Assembly: GCA_958295665.1 (NCBI GenBank)
Contig: OY282560.1
Span: 194,365,011-194,429,010 of the forward strand
DNA: 64,000 bases
Reading direction: 5' to 3'
Source: Tipula vernalis
Lineage: Eukaryota > Arthropoda > Insecta > Diptera > Tipulidae
Positions 8,274-19,241 of the stretch are shown here, piece by piece (positions within the stretch are counted from its first letter, which is position 1; each line of letters starts with the position of its first letter). Below the pieces are notes generated by a model. It was not told the DNA's origin, searched no databases, and saw only the letters and a list, made by a program, of their open reading frames with translations. The position numbers and the translations under genes are program-made.

Positions 8274-10987
8274 GGTATGAAAGAAAGCGAATAGCCTTGC
8301 GTGAATTTAATAGGAATAAGAGTAGTGAGAATAAGTTTATGTATGGTAAAATGAATGGGAAATTGAAAAAGGCTATTCGCAGATCAAAAAGGAAAAGTTG
8401 GCGGGAATATGTGTCCCAAATGACACATAGAACCACAACTAAGGATGTATGGAGTTTGTTTAATAGGGTGAATGGTAAATATTTTAATGTGAGCAATGTG
8501 GTATGTGAGAACAGAGAAAAAGGTGAAGAATTTATAAGAATGATATTGAATGTAAGCAATGATTTGAATGTAATAAATGAAGTTGATAGAATGAGTGGAA
8601 ATGAAAGAATGGATTGTATGTATGAATGGGGAGAGTTCCTGAGAGTGTTAGATAGATCAAAATCTACCACTCCAGGGACGAACCGAGTAAGTTATAAGAT
8701 GATTCGGTTGTTGAGTGACTCAGCAAAGCATAATTTGCTTGAGATACTCAACAAAGTGTGGATGGGTTCAAAAATACCGGACAAATGGAAAGAGAGCAGG
8801 GTGGTTCCTATCCCAAAACGGGATAGAGATCCAGATGTGGCAACAAATTATCGAGGCATATGTATGTTGAATGTTTTTATAAAAATCTTAAATGGAATAA
8901 TGAAAGAGCGCATGGAAGATTTTGTGAATGAAAATAATTTGTTGCCATCGACAACATTTGGATTTCGAAAGAACCACTCTGCAATTGAGTGTGTGGAAAA
9001 GTTTGTTTGGGAAGTAAGAAAGGATAATTTGAAAGCTGTTGCGGTATTTTTTGACATCGAAAGAGCTTATGATTATGTGGTTCCGTGGAAATTACAACAA
9101 ATTCTATCGAATTTTGGATTTTCACGGAAAGTATGTATGTGGATAAAAGATTTCATGACTGATAGAAAAATGGTTCTGAATGGAAGTGGTTTTAGGTTGG
9201 AGGGAGTTGCAAATATTGGACTTCCGCAAGGAAGTAGAATATCTCCAGCTCTGTTCAACCTATATACCAGCGAGATACACCACATCAATACAGACAATCA
9301 AATTGTTCTGCAATTTGCAGACGATTTTGTAGTAATTGGAAAAGGGAGAAGTATTGATGTGGCGGCTCAAAGAGCGCAAAAAGGGGTAGATGATTTAATT
9401 CAAAAACTTAAAATGTTGAGTCTGAGAGTGAATCCTAATAAGTGTGCTTATATGAGTTTCAGAACAAACGTTGCAAATGTTAATATAAGTGTTGATAGTC
9501 AAAGTATTGAACAAGTAAATGCGTACAGGTATTTGGGTATTTGGATTGATAGACGTATGAATTTTGGGAAGCACATGAAGATTTTGGCAGATAACTGCAA
9601 GGAACGTTTAAATGTGGTTAAACGGGTGAGCAAACCTAAATGGGGCGCTCATCCGAGTGTGACTGACATGTTAAGGAAGGCCCTTATATCCTCCAAAATT
9701 GGATATGGTATTAGTGTGTATGGGAATGGTTCGAAAGGGGCTTTTAGCCAATTAATGAAAGTAGAAAATGCATGTGCAAGAGTGGTATTGGGGGCGATTA
9801 ACTCAACCCCAATACACACTCTGTGGTCTGAAATGGGTGATTCACCTCTTGATTACAAGAGAGAGTGGATCACAGTGAGAGAGACAGTGCGAATGATAAC
9901 TAAGAAAAATGAGTTTTGGAACGAGATGATAGTAAGATTACAAAATAGGGCGGTGTACAAACCGACATATAGAACTAGTATTGCACTTGAAAACTTCAAC
10001 ATGTTTCTGAGTATAGGCAATGCTGGTCCGCAACCCGTTCCTAATAATCTTACTGTATGTTTGAATATGGAGGAATTTAATAAGGGAATGAATGAAGTTA
10101 TCGCTAAAATTATGTTTGGGAAAATCAGTCAGCGGTACGTGCAAGATGATATAGTTTATACAGATGCTAGTGTGAATGAGAATGGAGTGGGTGTTGGTGT
10201 ATTTATGCCTGGTAAGAATGTTGAAAAGTATTTTAAAGTGGACAAAAGCATCTGTATAATGAACGCTGAACTGATTGGAATGTTTGAAGGAATTAAACTG
10301 GCTGTGAATGAAGGGGAAAGGAAAATAGTAATATTTTCCGATTCCCAGAGTGGTTTATGTTTGCTAAAATGTGGAGGTGGAAGGGAAGGCAATGTGTATG
10401 TTGATTTAATTTTTGAATGTGTTCGAGACTGTCAACGTGATGTGACCATACAATGGATCCCATCACATAGACAGATCGAAGGGAATGAAAGAGCCGATAT
10501 GTTAGCAAAAAAGGGTGCATTGAATGACATGGTTCAGGAGTACGAAAGGAAGGATGCAAGAGACGTACTTCGAATGCTTCAGATGAATCTGTGGAGAAAA
10601 TGGGAGAGTGAGTTTAATGAGAAAAGTTTAACGAAAGGAATGAAGTACAGCGTGCTCCGTGGTACTCCTTTGAGAATTCCGTTCTTTAAGGAGCTCAAAG
10701 GAGATACGCGAATTTTGCGAACGGTTGAGAGAATCAGGCTGAACCATGGAAACTGGAAGGAATGCTTGTGGAAACGTCATTTGAGTGAGGACAAAGATTG
10801 TGAGTTGTGTGGAAGTGTGGAGGATGTTGAACATCTCATATTGGCTTGTCCCAGATATAGCCAATATAGATCAAAGTTCAACATCCTTCGGAATGCAAGA
10901 AATCTAAGTGATTTAATGAATGAGGGTGATTTTTTGGCTTACAAGGAAATGTATGAATTTATTAGGATGAGTGGAATAACAATTTAA
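8258..10987 (+). CDS. Non-LTR retrotransposon ORF2, reverse transcriptase and RNase H half
   Basis: The open frame is 909 residues. The first five codons (MMKID) come from the BEL LTR; real ORF2 sequence starts at about 8273 (RYERKRIALREF). The reverse transcriptase shows NYRGICML, FFDIERAYD, LPQGSRISPALFN and the catalytic FADD. A downstream RNase H domain has YTDASVNENG, MNAELIGM, FSDSQSGL and WIPSHRQIEGNERAD. A C-terminal CCHC-type motif (CELCGSVEDVEHLILAC) ends the protein. RT followed by RNase H and this zinc motif is typical of the I/R1/Loa group. The endonuclease part is upstream of the window. No internal stop occurs, so this half is well preserved. Confidence 0.9.
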   Translation: MMKIDRYERKRIALREFNRNKSSENKFMYGKMNGKLKKAIRRSKRKSWREYVSQMTHRTTTKDVWSLFNRVNGKYFNVSNVVCENREKGEEFIRMILNVSNDLNVINEVDRMSGNERMDCMYEWGEFLRVLDRSKSTTPGTNRVSYKMIRLLSDSAKHNLLEILNKVWMGSKIPDKWKESRVVPIPKRDRDPDVATNYRGICMLNVFIKILNGIMKERMEDFVNENNLLPSTTFGFRKNHSAIECVEKFVWEVRKDNLKAVAVFFDIERAYDYVVPWKLQQILSNFGFSRKVCMWIKDFMTDRKMVLNGSGFRLEGVANIGLPQGSRISPALFNLYTSEIHHINTDNQIVLQFADDFVVIGKGRSIDVAAQRAQKGVDDLIQKLKMLSLRVNPNKCAYMSFRTNVANVNISVDSQSIEQVNAYRYLGIWIDRRMNFGKHMKILADNCKERLNVVKRVSKPKWGAHPSVTDMLRKALISSKIGYGISVYGNGSKGAFSQLMKVENACARVVLGAINSTPIHTLWSEMGDSPLDYKREWITVRETVRMITKKNEFWNEMIVRLQNRAVYKPTYRTSIALENFNMFLSIGNAGPQPVPNNLTVCLNMEEFNKGMNEVIAKIMFGKISQRYVQDDIVYTDASVNENGVGVGVFMPGKNVEKYFKVDKSICIMNAELIGMFEGIKLAVNEGERKIVIFSDSQSGLCLLKCGGGREGNVYVDLIFECVRDCQRDVTIQWIPSHRQIEGNERADMLAKKGALNDMVQEYERKDARDVLRMLQMNLWRKWESEFNEKSLTKGMKYSVLRGTPLRIPFFKELKGDTRILRTVERIRLNHGNWKECLWKRHLSEDKDCELCGSVEDVEHLILACPRYSQYRSKFNILRNARNLSDLMNEGDFLAYKEMYEFIRMSGITI

Positions 10988-11156
10988 TACGAAACAAATA
11001 TTCACTAGCCGATGGAATATGTGAGGGGATAATCTGGTTCTTTTTAAGTTGAGGAAAATATTATTAAAAATGTAAATTTAATTAAAATATGTAACAGAAA
11101 TTTATAAATATGATTTTTGGCGATATGGCTCTTTTTTTATGTAGGAGCCAAGCCTA

Positions 11157-11193
<37 letters not shown>
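10988..11193 (+). other. 3' untranslated region and poly(A) tail of the non-LTR element
   Basis: After the TAA at 10985-10987 comes a short untranslated region and then an adenine run at about 11160-11193. This marks the 3' end of the retrotransposon, consistent with target-primed reverse transcription. Confidence 0.85.
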
Positions 11194-11197
<4 letters not shown>

Positions 11198-11246
11198 TAG
11201 ATATAAGCATTATTTTTAGTAATATATATTTTTTTTTTTAATAAAA

Positions 11247-11765
11247 TCAGTGTCATGAGTCGTTGTTATCAAAATACTGAATTTCTATTAATTTGTTGTA
11301 TGATCTATTAAATTTTCAAATACTCACGATATTCAAGTATAACGTTTATTTCTGTGAAGTATTTTTTCCAAATATAGACGGTTTTTGTAATATTTAAATA
11401 GGCTAGAGCTTTATCAGTTTTAAAGTTCCAAACAAGCCTAAATAAAATACAATTAAATTGTTATCGGTAATAATTTAAGTGGCTCATTCGGTTTTAACAT
11501 CTACCTTTACTTCTTGTTACACATTTTACAATTTTTTAAATTAAATCAGTTTGGTAATCATTGTTTTCAAAATACTGAATAAAATTTGTTGTTGTCAAAT
11601 CTAGTATAATTTCAAATATTTGCGATATTAAAGCATAACGTCTATTTCTGTAACCTGTTTGATCTTGTATAGTTAGTTTGTAATATTTGATATAGACTAG
11701 AGCTTTTTGCGTTTCAAAGTTTTGAACAAGCTTTGAACATTTGTTTTAAATACACAATTATAAAT
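11247..11765. repeat. Satellite-like tandem repeat, left block
   Basis: Two diverged units with a period of about 297 bp. Each contains GTTATCAAAATACTGAAT or close variants, a TATTTCTGT stretch, AGAGCTTT and a CAAGC(C/T)TAAATA-like end. The same unit occurs at 16745-17410, on the other side of the second non-LTR copy. No open frame is associated with it. Confidence 0.7.
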
Positions 11766-11899
11766 CTTTGTGACGGGTTATTGTGATGCCAACCTTTGTG
11801 GGATTTATGTACATCAAATACAAAAATAGAAATAAAAATTTATGATAGTTAAAGAATAAAAAGAGATTGTAGTATTAGTGCTATACATTCATTTGGACG

Positions 11900-12305
11900 T
11901 TGTGGATTGCAATGGAAAGTTTAAGACAAAATACCGTAAAAGAACAGTTCCAGAAGACAGATGCTAAGCGGTCTGAGCAAGAGATGATGCGATTTATATT
12001 GAACAATGGGCTAACGGCGAAAGATATACATTCACTGTACCAAGATCTGTACGAGCGATGTATGTATATCAAGTCTAACACAGAACAAAACTACCTTAAG
12101 TTTATACGAGAGACACATGTTTTGACAATCAGTTATATAAATGGAACATCAACTGAGGTAACGGTGAAAGGAGCAAGTGGGATAATGCGCTACGTGAGGG
12201 TGTTTAATTTGCCACCAGAAATTACGGATAAAACACTGAGTCAGGCCTTGCACCGTTTTGAAAATATACTGTCAACAAGACGTGAAAAGTTTGAAGTTAA
12301 CTCAT
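11900..12305 (+). pseudogene. Non-LTR retrotransposon ORF1 (gag-like) fragment
   Basis: From ATG 11900 (or 11912) the frame reads through MESLRQNTVKEQF, TAKDIHSLYQDLYERC and MRYVRVFNLPPEITDKTLSQAL. The last segment resembles the RRM-like or nucleic-acid-binding part of I/R1-type ORF1 proteins (VRVFNLPPE). The homology stops near 12305, where a T-rich tract and repeat C begin. It probably belongs to the same element as the endonuclease and RT remnants from 13178 on. Its zinc-knuckle part is missing. Confidence 0.55.
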
Positions 12306-12329
12306 TGCTACACTTTTTTTATTTTATTT

Positions 12330-12620
12330 TTTTTTTTTATTTTTTTATTTTTTTTAAATTTTTGTTGAATGTTAATTAATTCTTGTAATTTTTAAATATG
12401 CTACCGGTCTTACGACACTTTTAAATGTGTTTTTTTTTTATTAACACGTAGAAACATTTTAGTATTTACGAATGGTAAATTCAACGAAAACCGGCTAATA
12501 GACAGAATTCTATTTATTTAATTTTAATTTAATATGTTCCGAAGATTGTAAGAGAATTCAATCTAGTTTCGAACTGATGAGCTTATGATTATGAAAAAAT
12601 CAATCCTCTCATCATGCCGC
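12330..12620. repeat. Interspersed repeat C, copy 1
   Basis: This block is closely related to 59600-59885 in the same orientation. Shared landmarks are TGCTACCGG, TTAATAGACAGAATTCTA-like text, and GTTTCGAACTGATGAGCTTA just before the end. It begins in a T-rich tract following the truncated ORF1 and contains no coding frame. The family was not identified. Confidence 0.6.
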
Positions 12621-13170
12621 GGCGACTGGACTGACAATACCACAATTTACATTCTATATATACAGAATGTCCTGTGCTTTATATACTAGCGAATCGTACT
12701 AATATAGATAAATTCAATTACAATTTTTTCTTCTTCATGACAACCACATAAGCTGTGAACGCTAATTTTACTTTTTTTTGTATATTGTATAGCTAATTGT
12801 AATTGAATTTATCTATAGTACACAAGTACCAAAAACCGAATAGCGTTCATTGACCAATTTAATAGCACAACGTTGAGTACGGACGTAAACAATACAAATT
12901 TTATTGCACCACCACCACCGTTGAAACCAGATATTAATGTACACCATAAATAAATAAAAAAAATCGATATTATATAAACACGAAACTGGACAACAATGTA
13001 GAACATGGGACAACAACTCGCCACATCAACATGTTTATGAAAGATGCAATATCAGCATTGTCATGCAACAAAATTTGATTGCATCTTTAAAATTTATTCT
13101 TGTTAAATTCTGAAAGTGGATATTCCCGCAACACTGGTATGTATAAATTGTTACGAGTATTGATGTGAAT
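12621..13170. other. Stretch without recognised feature
   Basis: DNA between repeat C and the endonuclease remnant. It contains a partly palindromic segment around 12700-12815, where ATAGATAAATTCAATTACAA recurs inverted as TTGTAATTGAATTTATCTAT, so a small inverted-repeat element may be present. I see no gene. Confidence 0.4.
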
Positions 13171-13177
13171 GTGAAAA

Positions 13178-13820
13178 ATGAGTGAAAAAATTATTCTGGG
13201 TCAGATAAACATACAATGTTTTTACGCCAAAAAAAATATGTTGGAAAATTATCTGGCCAAGAATAAAATGAATGTGATGCTTATAAGCGAAAAATGGGCA
13301 AGAATCAACAAGACGTTGAACGTGAGAGGGTACAGATTTCTTTCCAAACCAAGAAGCGATGATTATGGTGGAGTGGCAATAATGTATTCCAGAAATATGA
13401 TTCTTCAAGATATACAGTTACTCGCGTTTGAGGTTATTGAAGCAATTGCCGCCTCAACGACGAATTTGAAAAGAAATCTGATACTAGTGAGCGTGTATGT
13501 AACTCAGGTGCGTGATGAAGATGAAAGGAAAAAAAGCCTTGAGTGACTTTAAAAAATTGTTTGAGTGGGTAAGAGATAAAAGTGCCCTGATTGTATGTGG
13601 AGATATGAATACGCATGTGAGAATGTGGAGTTGTTTTGAAAATTGCGCAAAAGGAAAACAGTTCGCCGACCTGATTTAGTGAGAGGCACCGCCAGCGCAA
13701 TAGATTTGTCTATGACAACTATTGAACTGGTCTGCCGGGTCACTTGGAATGTAGAAGAAGAGAATTTGGGTGGGGATCATTTCATTATCATGAATTATAA
13801 TCGAGTATTTAAGAAAAAAA
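13178..13820 (+). pseudogene. Non-LTR ORF2 copy 2, decayed AP-type endonuclease domain
   Basis: The frame at 13178 begins MSEKIILGQINIQ and shows the endonuclease landmarks SEKW, GYRFLSKPRSDDYGGVAI and, after a frame break, VCGDMNTH. Another frame at about 13690 continues with SAIDLS and GGDHFII, a degraded form of the final SDH motif. APE-type endonuclease nicks the target DNA in this retrotransposon class. Frameshifts and a missing internal portion make it inactive. Confidence 0.75.
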
Positions 13821-13829
13821 CGTGAATAA

Positions 13830-16557
13830 ATGAATAACAGGAAATGGGTGAATCAAATGAACGAGATTCTCGAAAAAAATGAAATAAATCAAAGCCAGTT
13901 AGTTAGTGAAATTGAACGGGTAAATGAACTTGTGTACAAAAATTGTGGATATGAAAGAGATTTTCAATTCGGGTATGAAAGGAAGCGAATAGCCTTGCGT
14001 GAATTTCATAGGAATAGGAGTAGTGAGAATAAGATTATGTATGGTAAAATGAATGGAAAATTTAAAAAGGCAATTCGCAGAGCAGAAAGGGAAAGCTGGC
14101 GGGATTATGTGTCCCAAATGACACGTAGAACCACGACTAAGGATGTATGGAGTTTATTTAGTAGGGTGAATGGTAAACATTTTAATGTGAGCAATGTGGT
14201 GTGTGAGAACAGACAAAAAGGTGAAGAATTTATAAGAATGGTATTGAATGTAAGCAATGATTTGAATGTAATAAATGAAGTTGATAGAATGAATAGAAAT
14301 GAAAGAATGGATTGTAAGTATGAATGGAGGGAGTTCCTGAGAGTGTTAGATAGATCAAAATCTACCACTCCAGGGACGAACCGCGTAAGTTATAAAATGA
14401 TTCAGTTGTTCAGTGACTCAGCAAAACATAATTTGCTAGAGATACTCAACAAAGTGTAGGCGGGTTCAAAAATACCGGATAGAGGAAAAGTGAGCAGGAT
14501 GGTTCCCAATTCCTAAACGTGATAGAGATGTGGTAACACACATGTTTTTATAAACATTTTAAATGGAATAATGAAATAACGAATAGAAGATTTTGTGAAT
14601 GAAACCAATTTGTTGCCATCGAAAACATTTGGATTTCGAAAGAACCACTCTGCAATAGAGTATGTGAAAAGTTTGTTTGAAAAGTAAGAAAGGGTAATAT
14701 GAAAGCTGTTGCGGTATCATTGGACATTGAAAGAGCTTATGTTTATGTGGTTCCATGGAAATTACAACAAATTCTATCGAATTTTGGATTTTCACGGAAA
14801 GTATGTAAGTGGATAAAAGATTTTTTGAGTGGAAGAAAAATTCTTTTGAATGTAAGTGGATATAGGTTGGAGGGCGTGTCGAATGTTGGACTTCCGCAAG
14901 GAAGTAAAATATCGCCAGTTCTTTGTAACCTACATATATACCAGCGATATACACCGTATAAATACAGAAAATCAAACCGTTCGGCAATTTGCAGATGATT
15001 TTGTTATAATAGGAAAAGGAAGAGGTATTGATGCGGCTGCTAAAAAGGCGCAAAAGGGGTTAGATGAAGTTATTGGAAAAATAAAAATGTTACATTTAAG
15101 AGTGAATCCTAATAAGTGTGCTTAAATGAGCTTTAGAACGAATGACATAAATCCAAACATTAGGGTGGATAATAACAGAATTGAACATGTGAACACGTAC
15201 AGGTATTTTGGTATTTGGGTTGATAGGCGCATGAATTTTGGTAAGTACATGAAAATTTTGGCAGATAACTTCAAGGATCGCATAAATGTGATTAAACGGA
15301 TGAGTAAACCTAAATGGGCCGCTCACCCCAGTGTGACTGATATGCTAAGAAAATCCCTTATATCCTCCAAAATTAGATATGGTATTTGTGTTTATGGAAA
15401 TGGTTCGAAAGGGGCTTTTAGCCAATTGACGAAAGTAGAAAATGCGTATGCCGTAGTGGTACTGGGAGCAATTAATTCAACTCCAATACATACTCTGTGG
15501 TCTGAAATGGGTGATTGACCTCTCGATTACAAGAGAGATTGGATCACAGTGAGAGAGACAGTGCGAATGATAACGAAGAAAAATGAGTTTTGGAATGAAA
15601 TGGTAGTGACACTTCAAAGTCGGGCGGTGTACAAACTGTTCCTAATAGTTTTGCTGTATGCATGAATATAGAGGAATATAAAAAGGGGATGAATGAAGTT
15701 ATCGTCAAAATTATGTTTAGGAAAATCAGTCGGCAATACGTGGAATATGATATAGTTTATACAGATGCTAGTGTGCTATATAATTATATTATATAGGCGT
15801 TGGAAAAGTGTTTACAGTGGATAAAAGTATCTGTATAATGAACGCCGAATTGATTGGAATATATGAAGGTATCCAACTGGCTAGGAAGAATAGAAACATA
15901 ATAATATTTTCAGATTCCCAGAGTGGTTTGTGTTTATTAACATGTGGAGATGGAAGACAAGGTAATGTGTATGGTGATTTGAATTTTGAATGTATTCGTA
16001 TCTGTCAACGTGATCTGACCATACAATGGGTGCCATCACATAGGCAGATCGAGAGGAATGAAAGAGCTTATATGTTAGCTAAAGAGGTTACAGGGAATGA
16101 CAGGGTTCAGGAGTATGAAAGGAAAGATGCAAGAGATGTTCTTCGAATGTTTCAGATGAATCTGTGGAGAAAATGGGAGAGCGAATATATTAAAAAAAGT
16201 TAAACGAAAGGAACGAAGTACAGAGAGTTATGCAGTACTCCTTTAAGAAATCACTTCTACAAGGAGCTCAAGGGAGATACGCGAATGTTGCGAATGATCG
16301 AGAGAATCAGGCTGAACCATGGTAATTGGAAAGAATGCTTGTGGAAACGTCGATTGAGTGAGGATAAAGATTGTGCTTTGTGTGGATGTGTGGAGGATGT
16401 TGAACATCTGTTTCTGGCCTGTTCAAAATTCAGTCAATACAGATCAAAGTTTAACATCCTTCGGAATGCCACAAATTTAACGACAGTAATGAATGAGAGA
16501 GGTTTGGTTTTTAAAGAAAGGTATGAATTTATTAGAATGACTGGAATAACAATTTAA
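13830..16557 (+). pseudogene. Non-LTR ORF2 copy 2, decayed reverse transcriptase and RNase H
   Basis: This aligns along its length with the open ORF2 at 8273-10987 but is broken by stops (for example at 14457-14459, 15123 and 15516) and by indels. Pieces are 13830-14459 (pre-RT), about 14699-15125 (RT with LPQGSKISPVLCN and a displaced FADD), 15126-15518 (thumb), 15808-16203 (RNase H with FSDSQSGL, SHRQIE) and 16285-16557 (CCHC motif CALCGCVEDVEHLFLAC). Compared with the first copy it lacks a segment around 15640, and the linker at 13960-13975 differs. A short A-rich tail follows at about 16725-16750. Confidence 0.85.
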
Positions 16558-16744
16558 TAATGATAAACAACCATACAAGGAACTACTAGCGAGATATGTC
16601 AAGGGAGTATCTGGTTCCTTCAGGAATAAAATAATAAGAAAAAAAATTTAAATCAATTTATCCAAATCATAAAAATGTGAAAAACTAAAAAGTGTAAAAT
16701 TTGATTTTTGGCAACAAGCCTATTAAAAATAAAAAAAAAAATAA

Positions 16745-17410
16745 AAAATCATTGTGATGAATTGTTGTTGTCAAAATTAAATTTGTTGTTGTCAAATCAA
16801 ATAAAATTTAAAATATTCAGGATTTTCAAGCGTAATGTTTATTTCTGTAAACTGTTTGATCCAAAAATTTACTGCTTGTAATATTTAAATAAGCTTGAGC
16901 TTTATGTGCTTTAAAATTTTGAACCAGCTTAAATAACAATTTCCTACACCTCTCAGTAAAAATTTAAGAACCTCATTCGCTTTCAAATTCGAACATTTCT
17001 TCTTGCCAGAAATTTATTGTTATCAAATCTATCAAACTCTCAAATATTCGTGAAATTCAAGCATAACGTTTATTTATGTTACCTATTTGGTCAAACTATA
17101 GCCTGTTACCAATAATAAAAGAGGTTAGAGCTTTATTTGTTTTAATGTTTCGAATAAGCTTAAAAATATACAATTAATCTGCCATCAGTAACAATTTCAT
17201 TGGATTAGTCGGTTTTAGATTCGAGCATTTCTTTTAATTACAAAAGTTTACGGTTTCTTTTTCAAATTAAGTCTGTTGAATAGTTGTTATCAAAATACTG
17301 AATGAAATTTGCTGTAGTCAAATGTATTCAAATTTCAAATATTCGTGATAACGTGAACTTTAAAGTTTCGAACAAGCTTAAATAAAGTACAATTGAATTG
17401 AAGTCGGTTG
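16745..17410. repeat. Satellite-like tandem repeat, right block
   Basis: Two to three diverged units of the repeat at 11247-11765 (landmarks GTTATCAAAATACTGAAT, TCAAGC(A/G)TAA(C/T)GTTTAT, CAAGCTTAAATAAAGTACAA). Unit spacing here is 227 to ~295 bp. Flanking blocks on both sides of the second non-LTR copy suggest that copy inserted into a pre-existing array. Confidence 0.65.
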
Positions 17411-18290
17411 TTCATACATCTAGCTAAAAACTGTAGCGGCATATGTCCTTAATATATAAATATGGCTGCACGACAATTACTCCAATCTTTTCAAATTGAG
17501 GAGCTCTCAATTTATTTTGTTAGATTAATAAGAGCTTTGTGAATATTAAAAACTCGCCTTATTGCACACGGAAAAAAATATTGATCTCTAATTCAAGAAA
17601 TATGAGTCTTATTCCAATAACTCAAAATCTAGTGAAATTTTACTTATTTATATGATTTTTCAATAGAATCAATGTTTTGAAAACTAAAAGTAAGATATTT
17701 TTTTTATTATATTTTTAATGAAGCATCTTTTAAATATTACTTATTTAAATTCTAAAATCAATAGTTTTTTAACTAATTTTAAGAATAATACACTACTTTT
17801 ATAATATTGTGCTTCTAATTTTAATGGATATTGCATTAATGTTATGATTCAAGGAAATCATAAATTTTATATTTTACTATGTTAACATTAGTTATAATTT
17901 TAATAAAAATTCTAGCATTTTTTTTTTACATTATTGTAAATATTTATGTATAGGAACAAGAATGGTTTGCTAAGTTTCAATCCAGTTTTTGTTTATTAAC
18001 GCGAGATAACAGAACGAGCAGACACTAATACAAAATAATATTAATTTGTATATTTATCCTTTTCCCTTAAATAACGTTATTTTATATTTTTCTGAACCTA
18101 TAAGGAAGAAAAAATGGCCATGCTTCATAATATAAAATAAATAGTGTGTGTGGAAGATAGACGTGATCTTTTAAAGTGAAAATATAAACGTGTTTGAAAA
18201 TTCAAATTTATTTAAAAAACTAATTGAATATTGAACATTGAATAATTGAATATTCTGCCGGTTTGAATATAGTGTTGTGCCAAGTGCTCA
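17411..18290. other. AT-rich stretch, no gene recognised
   Basis: No coding frame or repeat recognised. It lies directly upstream of the SAM-type gene remnant and could hold its promoter, but no element can be pointed to with confidence. Confidence 0.4.
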
Positions 18291-18340
18291 GAATCTCAAA
18301 ATTATAGTTGCCTGAAATTAGTGTGCCGTTACAATTTCAA
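18291..18340 (+). other. Possible untranslated first exon and 5' splice site of the SAM-type gene
   Basis: The sequence TTTCAA|GTGAGTAG at 18340/18341 fits the 5' splice-site consensus. A matching acceptor, TTTTTATTAG at 18856-18865, lies just before the ATG at 18878. This suggests an untranslated exon joined to the coding exon by a ~525-bp intron. The exon start is unknown. Confidence 0.35.
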
Positions 18341-18865
18341 GTGAGTAGTTATTTTTTTTTAATTAATTTTTATTTTTAACAGTAATAAGTGTGTGTAGCA
18401 TTTTTATCGTATCGTATAATGTAATGTAATTTTGAGAATTGCGTCTAATATGTGGCTTTGCCTAATTTTAGAGAAATAATCAACGAGGCTTTTTATTGTT
18501 AATAATGTAAATATAACGGTGTTTTGTAAATTGTTTGTGAATAATAAAATATTAAAATTGTTGTTTATAGTGTAAGTATATAGTGGGCTCTAAAGAAATT
18601 TACCCGCATCCAAAATTCGTTGATTAGAAATGAATTGATTTACATTCCATATTACATAGACTGATAGTGGAAATGCGGATAAAAAATAAAAATCACTAAA
18701 GATAAAGATAACTGATTCATATCGATACATTTTTATTGTGGATATATCCACTTTTACCCGCGGATAGCATATAAATGCGGGTATCCGCAAAATAAAGTTA
18801 CATAATTAAAAAGCAAGTACTGCAAAAACTGAAGCGTTGAATGATTTTGTGTTTATTTTTATTAG

Positions 18866-18943
18866 AAATCGGGAATAATGGCCGAAAACACAACTACAGA
18901 GGCAATAAACAATCTAGAGACATATGCGGTCATATTTATCAGT
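18866..18943 (+). pseudogene. First coding exon of a SAM-domain-type gene, interrupted by Copia
   Basis: Following an acceptor at 18865, ATG 18878 opens MAENTTTEAINNLETYAVIFIS and is cut after exactly 22 codons by a Copia element. The 5-bp duplication TCAGT (18939-18943 and 23893-23897) flanks the insertion, and the host sequence continues with GAAAGTGAATTTGATTC at 23898. The gene identity is inferred from the exons further right. Confidence 0.5.
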
Positions 18944-19182
18944 TATTAGAAAGTTGGTATTAATGGAATTCTAATATTCATTTTAATTCTATGTGTTGGT
19001 ACACTTGCTATTTTATATATATAGTAGTTATACAGTTTTGTTTTATATTATATAATGAATGGTAGTCTGTGAAGATACGTTGAACGTTGAAGTTTGTCAT
19101 CTTAATTATTTTGATTAATAAAAGTTATATTTGGATTTAAGTTTAAAGACTCTGTTGATAAAACTGTGTGTTTTATTTAATA
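18944..19182 (+). repeat. Copia 5' LTR
   Basis: Differs from 23654-23892 at only a few positions over 239 bp (for example GGAATTC versus GCAATTC near the start). This implies a recent insertion despite the damaged interior. Confidence 0.88.
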
Positions 19183-19241
19183 GGTTATGGGCCCAGGCAT
19201 CAAATTAGTTAATGTGTATTATTTTCTTTAAGTGAAATAGT

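Noticed and set aside
8248..10864. Several minus-strand frames opposite ORF2
   Set aside because: Shadows of the plus-strand reverse transcriptase and RNase H frame, which alone carries the catalytic motifs.
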